From: Alkalihalobacillus sp. TS-13
GTDB taxonomy: Bacteria > Bacillota > Bacilli > Bacillales > Fictibacillaceae
Direction: 5' to 3'
Assembly (NCBI RefSeq): GCF_019720915.1
Contig: NZ_JAHKSI010000002.1
Coordinates: forward strand, 310,001 to 374,000
DNA length: 64,000 nucleotides
Within the stretch, counting starts at the first letter, position 1; each line of letters begins with the position of its first letter. Position numbers and translations under genes: made by a program. This document shows, one piece after another, positions 56,765 to 64,000 of this stretch. Below the pieces are notes generated by a model. The model was not told the DNA's origin. It ran no database searches and saw only the letters and a list, made by a program, of their open reading frames with translations.

Positions 56765-59170
56765 TTATTTATAAATTTTCACTTTTCCGACTGTTCGATC
56801 ATCGCTTTGTCCGATTACACGGAATTTCAAACCGTAGTTCGGCACGTTACGTCCAGCATCTACTAATCCTGGGTTCAGGTAGTTTTTGCTGTCATTGAAC
56901 AATGGATTACGTTTTGTATGATGGTCTTTCATGGTGACACCTAATGTCTCAGAGTAGTCCAAGAACATTTTCTCGCTCTTATCCAGGCTGAATGCTGCAT
57001 CATGAATTTGATAGCGCGTCGATCCTACTGCTCCATCACTCCAATAAATTGGTTTCTGATCCGCATCGACAACACCAAGGAATCCTTCACCAGGATGGAC
57101 ACCTGTCCAGTTGTTATCATAAGAATCATCCACATACCATACAAGAAGTCCATCATCATAGTTCATCAAGCTGTTGCCGCGACGGATATGAGAAAGCCCT
57201 TCGTCTACGCCATTGTGGGATCTCCATTCAAGTAGATAGTAGTGTTCTGACGTAAATGTACCTGTATCTCGCTTGAATCCATGTAGATCGAATGCTGCAT
57301 CTGCTTCTGATTCTGCTCCATCAGATACAACCTCACTACCATCTGCAGTGACAGAAACATTATCTACATACATTCCATCAAGGGTAGTGCCCCAGTCTGT
57401 CATATAACGGTATTGCAGTTGGATGTTTTGTCCAGCGTACTCACTTAAATCGATTGTTTCGTGCACCCAACCGTCACTAGATCCCGTGTATCCAGGCATG
57501 TTTTCTTTGATTGCTGGATAACCATCTTCAACAATGTCAGATGAAGTGTTTGGTGTCGAGAGTGAATTCCAAGTTTCTCCACCATCAGTTGAAACCTGTA
57601 CCATTCCAAAGTCCCAATTCGATTCGATATTATACCAAACATCATAGTCTAATGTTGCATTCGTAGCGTTAGTAAGATCTACTTCAGTAACCATTTGATG
57701 GTCGATTTCATCACCTGTGCCGCCAAAGTACTCATAGTCACCGCTTGCAGGGGTATTGACGACGGTCTCTTTGTCAGGAAGGTCGATGCGTACTGCATCA
57801 TTATTTGTACCTTTTGTGACAGCTTCATCAAGTAGCACTTCAGTCCCTTTGCTTGTTACCTCATCCGCATGGACCGTCGCACCAGTCAACCAGTTGCTTC
57901 CAGGCATTGAAGAATGCAAGAATTCTTTCGACCATGCACTAAATCCTGTTGGCTCAGTTCCTGGAATATCGCCTGCCCAGCTTCCACTAGACATGATGGA
58001 CCAATAAGCGACGGCTTCACCAGCACCTGAATAGACCGTATCGTATTCATCCGGTAATCCTAAGTCATGTCCATATTCATGTGCGAATACACCAGCTGCA
58101 CCGTCTGCTGGCTCAATTGTGTAATCGTAAGCCGCCATTTCTCCACCCCAGTAAGGGACTTCAGCTTCAGTACCTGGGAGGGCTGTAACTCCGCCCAAGT
58201 TCCAACGGTGTGACCAGATCGCGTCTTCACCTAGTTGCCCGCCGCCTGCTTCTTCACCAACAGAGGAGTGAACGATCATCAGGTGGTCGATCAATCCATC
58301 TGGCTCACGGTAATTACCGTCACCATCAAGATCATAACGGTCTTCCTGATCATACTCACTCAAATCCAAGTTTGGATCTGCAGCTGCGGCCATCAGTGCT
58401 TCTTTTACTAGTCCACGAGCATCAGAGTCGTTATCATTACTGTTATTCCCACCATATGCTGCAGCTGGTTTAGAAGCTTTATACCAGCCTGCAACTTCAC
58501 CTTCTATTGAGTAACTTCCACCAGATTGCTCTTCATAGTATTGTTTGACGGATACGAGGTTCTCTCCATTCGGACCTTCATAGCCATCGTCACTGAACAG
58601 CATGTCTGTATAATGCTCTTTAGCATAATTCTCATAATACATGTCTGTACTTTCAGGGATGATGTCAGAGGATGGGAAATCCGGATATTCGATTAATAGA
58701 GCAAGTACTTTGTCAGTCCGTGTCCCGCCATTCCATTCTTCTTCTATAACTCCATCAACTTTGTTCTTTTTAGCTTTCCCTAATTTATTCCCTTTTCCAT
58801 TTTTCAGCCCGTTCTCTTTCATGTCCTTCACTAATTTTTCTTTTGATTCCTTTGCTTCATCATGAAGCTCTTCCCCATGATGCACATGCTTTGAATTATC
58901 AGATCGCTCTTTCAAGTATTTCTTCAATGCTTTTTCTGCTTCTGCAGGTGTCGCATTCTTTGAAATCTTTCCGCTTCCTTTAAGCATTTCTATCAATCTC
59001 TCATCATTTGCAATCCCGAGATCGATCGGTGCTCCTGCATAAGACTTTGAAATGCTTTCTTTGATATGCTCAGCTTCTGCGTGTTGAGGTGATGAAAATG
59101 TACCATATGTAAGCGTACTGATCCCCATCATGACTGCTAGTGCCGTTGAAACTACCTTACTATTCTTCAC
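56765..59170 (-). CDS. Immune inhibitor A (InhA) M6 metalloprotease, copy 1
   Basis: Secreted zinc protease of 801 residues. A signal peptide (to about SSPQHAEA), a propeptide of about 130 residues, and the M6 catalytic domain with HEYGHDLGLPDEYD (HExxH plus the met-zincin Asp/His region) are followed by a beta-sandwich domain and a MAM-like region with GDEIDHQMVTEVDLTN and STDGGETWNSLSTP. InhA degrades host antimicrobial peptides and matrix proteins and other secreted proteins. A GTG start follows GGGAGGGTGTTAC. It lies 316 bases after a paralogue in tandem. Confidence 0.95.
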   Translation of the reverse strand: MKNSKVVSTALAVMMGISTLTYGTFSSPQHAEAEHIKESISKSYAGAPIDLGIANDERLIEMLKGSGKISKNATPAEAEKALKKYLKERSDNSKHVHHGEELHDEAKESKEKLVKDMKENGLKNGKGNKLGKAKKNKVDGVIEEEWNGGTRTDKVLALLIEYPDFPSSDIIPESTDMYYENYAKEHYTDMLFSDDGYEGPNGENLVSVKQYYEEQSGGSYSIEGEVAGWYKASKPAAAYGGNNSNDNDSDARGLVKEALMAAAADPNLDLSEYDQEDRYDLDGDGNYREPDGLIDHLMIVHSSVGEEAGGGQLGEDAIWSHRWNLGGVTALPGTEAEVPYWGGEMAAYDYTIEPADGAAGVFAHEYGHDLGLPDEYDTVYSGAGEAVAYWSIMSSGSWAGDIPGTEPTGFSAWSKEFLHSSMPGSNWLTGATVHADEVTSKGTEVLLDEAVTKGTNNDAVRIDLPDKETVVNTPASGDYEYFGGTGDEIDHQMVTEVDLTNATNATLDYDVWYNIESNWDFGMVQVSTDGGETWNSLSTPNTSSDIVEDGYPAIKENMPGYTGSSDGWVHETIDLSEYAGQNIQLQYRYMTDWGTTLDGMYVDNVSVTADGSEVVSDGAESEADAAFDLHGFKRDTGTFTSEHYYLLEWRSHNGVDEGLSHIRRGNSLMNYDDGLLVWYVDDSYDNNWTGVHPGEGFLGVVDADQKPIYWSDGAVGSTRYQIHDAAFSLDKSEKMFLDYSETLGVTMKDHHTKRNPLFNDSKNYLNPGLVDAGRNVPNYGLKFRVIGQSDDRTVGKVKIYK

Positions 59171-59222
59171 GTAACACCCTCCCTAAACTAGTAAATTATT
59201 TATATCTTGTAATACTTTTACA

Positions 59223-59251
59223 ATAATACCAAAGTAGTAGAATATTGTAAA
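59223..59251 (-). promoter_or_regulatory. Promoter of inhA copy 1
   Basis: On the minus strand TTTACA (59251-59246), 17 bases, TATTAT (59228-59223). The upstream ATAATATT is conserved in the copy-2 promoter and resembles the ScoC/Hpr binding pattern RATANTATY. The remainder of the 59171-59486 gap holds the copy-2 terminator. Confidence 0.72.
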
Positions 59252-59418
59252 TATTATGAATAATGTTCTGCAAAAGTAGTTATATTTCGACAGGTTTCAT
59301 GTAGAAATCTTCAAGATTTCCAAGATAGGAGGGACTTTATACTGTAGGAATTGGCCATAAATTCTTTCAATTAGCATTCATACAACATTTGTTTTTACAG
59401 GTCTTCGATTAGAGATAA

Positions 59419-59462
59419 CAAAAATCCCGAATAATGGCTGTTTTAATCCATCATTCGGGATA
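59419..59462 (-). terminator. Terminator of the second inhA gene
   Basis: ATCCCGAAT-ATGG/CCAT-ATTCGGGAT hairpin; on the minus strand followed by TTTTTG. Confidence 0.88.
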
Positions 59463-59486
59463 CAATAATTTACTAAAGTTTGGTTT

Positions 59487-61895
59487 CTATTTATAGATTT
59501 TTACTTTTCCGACTGTTCCATCTCCACTCTCGGCAAGCACACGGAATTTCAATCCGTAAGTAGGGACGTTACGTCCTGCGTCTGGAAGTACCGGAGTCAT
59601 ATATTTCTTTGAATCATCAAAGAGCGGTGTTCTTTCTGTTGCATTATCCTTCATCGTAATACCTAACGTATCACTGTAATCAAGGAACATCTTTTCAGTT
59701 TTACCTAAACCAAATGCTGCATCATGCATCTGATAACGTGTAGTACCTAACGCACCATCACTCCAACGGTTTACAATTTGGTCAGCGTCTACTACACCTA
59801 GGAATCCTTCACCAGGATGGACACCCGTCCAGTTGTTATCATAAGCATCATCCACATACCATACAAGAAGTCCAGCATCATAATTCATCAGGCTGTTTCC
59901 ACGACGGATATGTGAAAGTCCTTCGTCAACACCGTTGTGGGATCTCCATTCAAGTAGATAGTAGTGTTCTGACGTAAATGTACCTGTATCTCGCTTGAAT
60001 CCGTGTAGATCAAATGCTGCATCCGCTTCTGATTCTGCCCCGTCAGATACAACCTCACCACCATCAGCAGTGACTGTTACATTATCTACATACATTCCAT
60101 CAAGAGTCGTACCCCAGTCAGTCATGTAACGGTATTGTAATTGGATCGTTTGTCCAGCGTATTCACTTAAATCGATCGTTTCGTGCATCCAACCGTCACT
60201 TGATCCAGTATAACCAGGCATATTTTCTTTGATTGCCGGGTATCCATCTTCAACAATATCAGATGTAGTGCTTGGCGTAGAGAGTGAGTTCCAAGTTTCT
60301 CCACCATCAGTTGAAACCTGTACCATTCCATAGTCCCAATTCGATTCGATGTTATACCAAACATCATAGTCTAATGTTGCGTTCGTTGCATTCGTAAGAT
60401 CGACTTCGGTAACCATTGTGTGGTCGATTTCATCACCTGTTCCACCAAAATACTCATACTCTCCACTAGCTGGCGTGTTGATTGTGTTTACTTTATCTGG
60501 AAGGTCTATACGTACTGCATCATTATTTGTACCTTTAGTTACAGCTTCATCAAGTAGCACTTCAGTTCCTTTGCTTGTTACCTCATCCGCATGGACCGTC
60601 GCACCAGTCAACCAGTTGCTTCCAGGCATTGAAGAATGCAAGAATTCTTTCGACCATGCACTGAACCCTGTAGGTTCTGTCCCAGGGATGTCACCTGCCC
60701 AGCTCCCACTTGACATGATTGACCAATAAGCAACGGCTTCACCAGCACCAGAATAGATTGTGTCGTATTCATCCGGTAATCCTAAGTCATGTCCATATTC
60801 ATGTGCGAAAACCCCAGCTGCACCATCTGCAGGTTCGATCGTGTAATCATATCCATACATGGTACCTTGTCCCCAATAATCGACTTCAGGTTCAGGGGAC
60901 CCAGTGATCGGGAATATCCCTCCAAGAGACCAACGATGTGACCAGACAGCATCTGCACCAAGTCCGCCACCACCTGCTTCTTCACCAACAGAAGAGTGGA
61001 CGATCATCAAGTGGTCGATCAATCCATCCGGCTCACGGTAGTTACCGTCACCATCAAGGTCATAACGGTCTTCCTGGTCATATTGGCTTAAATCCAAATT
61101 AGGATCAGCAGCAGCAGCCAAAAGTGCTTCTCTTACTAAAGCACGTGGATTGGAATCATTATCACTCGCATTATTCCCACCGTAGTACGCTGCTGGATTC
61201 TTTGCTTGGTACCATCCTGCAACTTCACCTTCGATTGTGTAGCTTCCGCCTGATTGCTCTTCATAGAATTGTTTGACGGATACGAGGTTTTCTCCATTTG
61301 GCCCAGTATAGCCATTGTCACTGAACAGCATTTCTGTATAATGCTCTTTCACATAATCTTCATAATACATATCTGTATCGCCAGCTTCGATCTTAGACGC
61401 TGGATAATCAGGGTATTCAATCAATAGAGCAAGAACTTTATCTGTACGGGTTCCGCCATCCCACTCTTCTTCTGTTACCCCGTCAACTGTTTCACCTTTT
61501 GTCTTGCCATTTTTCTTTCCTTTACCTGAATCCAATCCATTGCTTTTCATTTGTGCTTGAAGTTGTTCTTTAGATTCTTTGGCTTCATCTTCAAGCTCTC
61601 CGCCATGCGAATGTTTACCATTCGCAGCTCTTTCTTTCAAATACTTATTTAATGCTTTTTCTGCTTCTGCAGGTGTCGCATTCTTTGAAATCTTTCCGCT
61701 TTCTTTCAGCATTTCTATCAATCTCTCATCATTTGCAATCCCGAGATCGATCGGTGCTCCTGCATAAGACTTTGAAATGCTTTCTTTGATATGCTCAGCT
61801 TCTGCGTGCTGAGGTGATGAAAATGCACCGTATGTAAGCGTACTGATCCCCATCATGACTGCTAGTGCCGTGGATGCTATCTTCTTCTTTTTCAC
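59487..61895 (-). CDS. Immune inhibitor A (InhA) M6 metalloprotease, copy 2
   Basis: A paralogue of 802 residues with the same domain order and the same HEYGHDLGLPDEYD active site. It is most different from copy 1 in the propeptide (residues about 95-150), in the FPITGSPEPEVDYWGQGTMY stretch near residue 345 and in the last 60 residues; elsewhere it is almost identical. The gene has its own promoter and terminator, so the two are separately transcribed. The GTG start follows GGGGAGGGCATTACCAG. Confidence 0.95.
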   Translation of the reverse strand: MKKKKIASTALAVMMGISTLTYGAFSSPQHAEAEHIKESISKSYAGAPIDLGIANDERLIEMLKESGKISKNATPAEAEKALNKYLKERAANGKHSHGGELEDEAKESKEQLQAQMKSNGLDSGKGKKNGKTKGETVDGVTEEEWDGGTRTDKVLALLIEYPDYPASKIEAGDTDMYYEDYVKEHYTEMLFSDNGYTGPNGENLVSVKQFYEEQSGGSYTIEGEVAGWYQAKNPAAYYGGNNASDNDSNPRALVREALLAAAADPNLDLSQYDQEDRYDLDGDGNYREPDGLIDHLMIVHSSVGEEAGGGGLGADAVWSHRWSLGGIFPITGSPEPEVDYWGQGTMYGYDYTIEPADGAAGVFAHEYGHDLGLPDEYDTIYSGAGEAVAYWSIMSSGSWAGDIPGTEPTGFSAWSKEFLHSSMPGSNWLTGATVHADEVTSKGTEVLLDEAVTKGTNNDAVRIDLPDKVNTINTPASGEYEYFGGTGDEIDHTMVTEVDLTNATNATLDYDVWYNIESNWDYGMVQVSTDGGETWNSLSTPSTTSDIVEDGYPAIKENMPGYTGSSDGWMHETIDLSEYAGQTIQLQYRYMTDWGTTLDGMYVDNVTVTADGGEVVSDGAESEADAAFDLHGFKRDTGTFTSEHYYLLEWRSHNGVDEGLSHIRRGNSLMNYDAGLLVWYVDDAYDNNWTGVHPGEGFLGVVDADQIVNRWSDGALGTTRYQMHDAAFGLGKTEKMFLDYSDTLGITMKDNATERTPLFDDSKKYMTPVLPDAGRNVPTYGLKFRVLAESGDGTVGKVKIYK

Positions 61896-61951
61896 CTGGT
61901 AATGCCCTCCCCTAAACTATCAAAATATAATATTCTAATACTTTTGTAGTA

Positions 61952-61980
61952 ATAGTATCAATTTGACGAAAAATTGTAAA
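61952..61980 (-). promoter_or_regulatory. Promoter of inhA copy 2
   Basis: On the minus strand TTTACA (61980-61975), 17 bases, TACTAT (61957-61952), with CATAATATT just upstream as in copy 1. The rest of 61896-62252 shows only A/T-rich sequence and the next terminator. Confidence 0.72.
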
Positions 61981-62145
61981 TATTATGTTTAATAATAAAG
62001 AAAAAGGGGAAAATAGACATATTTTTGTATAATTTTGAAAATCAATGAAGTGTATGATGGTAGAAAACACCTCTGTAACTTGCATTAAATGGTAATTATA
62101 TTCTAATTAATACCGTTATTTTCAAACGGAAAATGGTTTCATCAG

Positions 62146-62180
62146 CAAAAAGACCCATTTAATGTTATGGGTCTTTTTGC
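62146..62180 (-). terminator. Terminator of the toast-rack-like gene
   Basis: Perfect arms AAAAAGACCCAT/ATGGGTCTTTTT with loop TTAATGTT. Confidence 0.88.
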
Positions 62181-62252
62181 CATTGACTTAATTTCCCTGA
62201 GGAGTGTGGTGGATTTCACTCACACCATTATACTCTAATAAAACTCTAGTAT

Positions 62253-62897
62253 TTAAACTTGTTCCAGGATCACTTCTCCCACTCCGACATCCAGGTCAAT
62301 GTCAAGTTTCACATCTGCTGTTTCATACGACTGGTTTTGATAGCTGTCCCCAACAATAATGAAATGATCTGCTTTGACTTTTCCAATCCCTTTATCAACC
62401 TCAACCTTCACGCCTGCATGGATCGGTACACGGATTTTCATTTTCCCGACACCAACGTCAATTTTGACTCTAAAACTATTTTTCCATTCTCCTGCCAGGT
62501 CGATTTCTGTTTCCCCTACCCCCGATTCAATATGTAGATCCTTTAAATTCAACTTAGAAAGGCCGAGTTTTGACTTTCCGGCACCCAGCTCTACTTTCAG
62601 AGCAAGAGGCAGATCTCCATTCAATGCAACGTCCCATTCTTGTTTAGCCTTTTTCAGAAGCCATGTGGTTATAGATTTCTGTGGTACGACAAGTTTTCCG
62701 ATACCACTTTCAGAAATGTCATATGCAATTTCTGGTTCAGAAGATTCTCCGTAGAACGTAAACATTCCCTCCATGATTTCCTTTGTTCCATCGTGTAGAT
62801 CCAGTTTACCAGTTCCTAATTGCAACTTTACATCCAATTCCGTTTCATTTTTCCGATTAATTCCCTGTGTTTTCGTCGTTCCTTCTTTTATGAACAT
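62253..62897 (-). CDS. Toast-rack-type beta-repeat protein (LiaF/DUF2154-like)
   Basis: 214 residues, soluble, built of short beta repeats with recurring Gly-x-Gly-Lys/Glu: LQLGTGKLDLHDG, ISESGIGKLVVP, VELGAGKSKLGLS, ESGVGETEIDLAG, DVGVGKMKIRVP, DKGIGKVKADHF and DVGVGEVILEQV. This is the pattern of the toast-rack fold found in the C-terminus of LiaF/VraT-type envelope sensors, here without membrane segments. Function unknown. AAAGGAGCG precedes the ATG at 62897. Confidence 0.8.
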   Translation of the reverse strand: MFIKEGTTKTQGINRKNETELDVKLQLGTGKLDLHDGTKEIMEGMFTFYGESSEPEIAYDISESGIGKLVVPQKSITTWLLKKAKQEWDVALNGDLPLALKVELGAGKSKLGLSKLNLKDLHIESGVGETEIDLAGEWKNSFRVKIDVGVGKMKIRVPIHAGVKVEVDKGIGKVKADHFIIVGDSYQNQSYETADVKLDIDLDVGVGEVILEQV

Positions 62898-63059
62898 ATT
62901 TGATCGCTCCTTTTTTATCATTATCTAAAGTTTAGTCGATTAAGGTATTTCCATAAAACAGACAAGAGGTTGGTTTCATCTCCTGCTGAGGACTGAAGTG
63001 TGAATTCGTTTTAGGATGGAGAGTAGATGGTATATACTATCAGTGAAAGGATGAATAGT

Positions 63060-63992
63060 ATGGAATTTCATTTTCTCGGAACAGGGGCAGGCATTCCTTC
63101 TAAAGGTCGGAACGTTTCGTCCCTTGCTCTACGTTTCATGACAAATCGTGAAGGTGATGTATGGTTGTTCGATTGCGGTGAATCTACGCAACATCAGATA
63201 CTCCATACAAACTTGAAGCTATGGCAAATATCGAAAATCTTCATCACACATATGCATGGCGATCACCTTTACGGCCTTCCAGGGGTTTTAGGGAGTCGTT
63301 CGTTCCAGGGAGCAGAAAATCCTTTGACAGTATACGGACCAAAGGGCATCCACGAATTTGTGACTGCTGCATTGGAAACGAGCAGGACATACTTGAAATA
63401 TCCTTTGGAGATTGTGGAATACGAAGATGGATACGTTGAAAATGATGATGGTTATCAAATTGAGGTATCGTTACTGGAGCATGTGATCCCATCTTTCGGA
63501 ATCCGAGTGACAGAACCTTCACAGCCTGGTCGGTTGCTTGTTGAAAAGCTGAAGGAATTCGATGTTCCGCCAGGACCCGTTTATAAAAAGCTGAAAGATG
63601 GTAAAACAGTCACCTTGGAAGATGGGCGAAGCTTGAACGGGGCAGACTTTCTCGGTGAGGAACAACTAGGCAGGGTCATTACGGTTTGCGGTGATACTCG
63701 TCCTTCTGAAAAAACAGCCAAGCTGGCTCGAAATGCTGACCTGCTTATCCATGAAGCGACGTTCGCTGAGGGGATGGAGGACCAGGCAATCGATTATTAC
63801 CACTCGACTACGATACAAGCAGCTGAAATTGCGAAAAACGCGAATGTCAAACGACTGATTCTTAATCATATCAGTTCAAGATACCATGACCAATCAGATG
63901 AATTACTGGAAAGTGCTGTCCGCGTTTTTGCGAACACGGAACTCGCACATGACCTGGACATTTTCCATCTGACAAAACGGAAAGGTACCTAG
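63060..63992 (+). CDS. rnz: Ribonuclease Z
   Basis: tRNA 3'-processing endonuclease of 310 residues with a metallo-beta-lactamase fold. [32 protein letters not shown], the metal motif [65 protein letters not shown] and ILNHISSRY are all diagnostic and follow B. subtilis RnzA closely. The ATG at 63060 matches the family start; an ATG at 63051 is too close to AAAGG. The gene is complete, ending eight bases before the window edge. Confidence 0.95.
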   Translation: MEFHFLGTGAGIPSKGRNVSSLALRFMTNREGDVWLFDCGESTQHQILHTNLKLWQISKIFITHMHGDHLYGLPGVLGSRSFQGAENPLTVYGPKGIHEFVTAALETSRTYLKYPLEIVEYEDGYVENDDGYQIEVSLLEHVIPSFGIRVTEPSQPGRLLVEKLKEFDVPPGPVYKKLKDGKTVTLEDGRSLNGADFLGEEQLGRVITVCGDTRPSEKTAKLARNADLLIHEATFAEGMEDQAIDYYHSTTIQAAEIAKNANVKRLILNHISSRYHDQSDELLESAVRVFANTELAHDLDIFHLTKRKGT

Positions 63993-64000
63993 CTATATTT

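Overview
The window looks like a chromosomal segment of a low-GC, spore-forming member of the Bacillaceae. Supporting markers are a kip/pxp 5-oxoproline cluster in the Bacillus order, a YjcZ-type sporulation microprotein, a ClpE with CtsR boxes, a bdbD-bdbC oxidative-folding pair, YfkAB, an RsbR-type stressosome protein, a DUF2524 (YtzC-like) protein and two secreted InhA (M6) metalloproteases. Shine-Dalgarno sites are strong and GTG/TTG starts are common. I cannot name the genus; the repeat families recall marine or alkaliphilic Bacillus relatives. No prophage, insertion-sequence transposase, rRNA, tRNA or CRISPR array was seen.

Layout. 1-2.6 kb: end of an M32 carboxypeptidase and modAB. 2.6-9.3 kb: a seven-gene operon on the minus strand (kipR, pxpB, pxpC, pxpA, an NRAMP-like carrier, ycsI, an NCS2 permease) with a clear promoter and repeated TTCCG/CGGAA operator half-sites. 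9.4-10.4 kb: a guanidine exporter gene (gdx) whose guanidine-I riboswitch and promoter lie about 0.5 kb upstream, with a repeat element between them. 11.6-14.7 kb: a Zur-box-controlled zinc operon with a ZnuA-like lipoprotein, a DUF318 permease and a TIGR03943 protein, and no ABC ATPase or ZnuB. 15-18.4 kb: acetyltransferase, an ECF sigma factor with a SnoaL-like tail plus two VOC proteins, and an isochorismatase-type hydrolase. 18.5-24.8 kb: a candidate structured small RNA, then many small single genes (ferritin-like, GNAT, gamma-glutamylcyclotransferase, UPF0173 hydrolase, Sir2, YjcZ). 24.8-28.6 kb: a sigma-54 controlled 3-hydroxybutyrate module (regulator, GntP permease, dehydrogenase). 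28.7-41.8 kb: exported and membrane proteins, an HpaB-type monooxygenase, an APH-like kinase, a NIPSNAP-NUDIX fusion, an EamA/SDR/phosphatase operon, a CHT1-like sodium symporter and a two-gene ABC exporter. 41.8-54.8 kb: ClpE, flavin oxidoreductases, BdbDC, an RsbR paralogue, a patatin, microproteins, a possible HEARO-type RNA, an MDR dehydrogenase and YfkAB. 54.8-64 kb: GNAT, an S66 carboxypeptidase, tandem inhA genes, a toast-rack-like protein and RNase Z.

The genes are mostly ordinary; the intergenic DNA is not. At least five families of short repeats occupy it: 48-bp-phased GGTGCCAGGCAC triplets, four-unit inverted GCGGACACCA clusters, 20-21-bp-phased ACAAAA arrays, an 80-90 bp element with terminal inverted repeats, and a 60-340 bp element bounded by GTTGATTTY inverted repeats. 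Copies sit inside the leaders of gdx and clpE. Together with the two unassigned structured RNAs, these are the features most worth following up.
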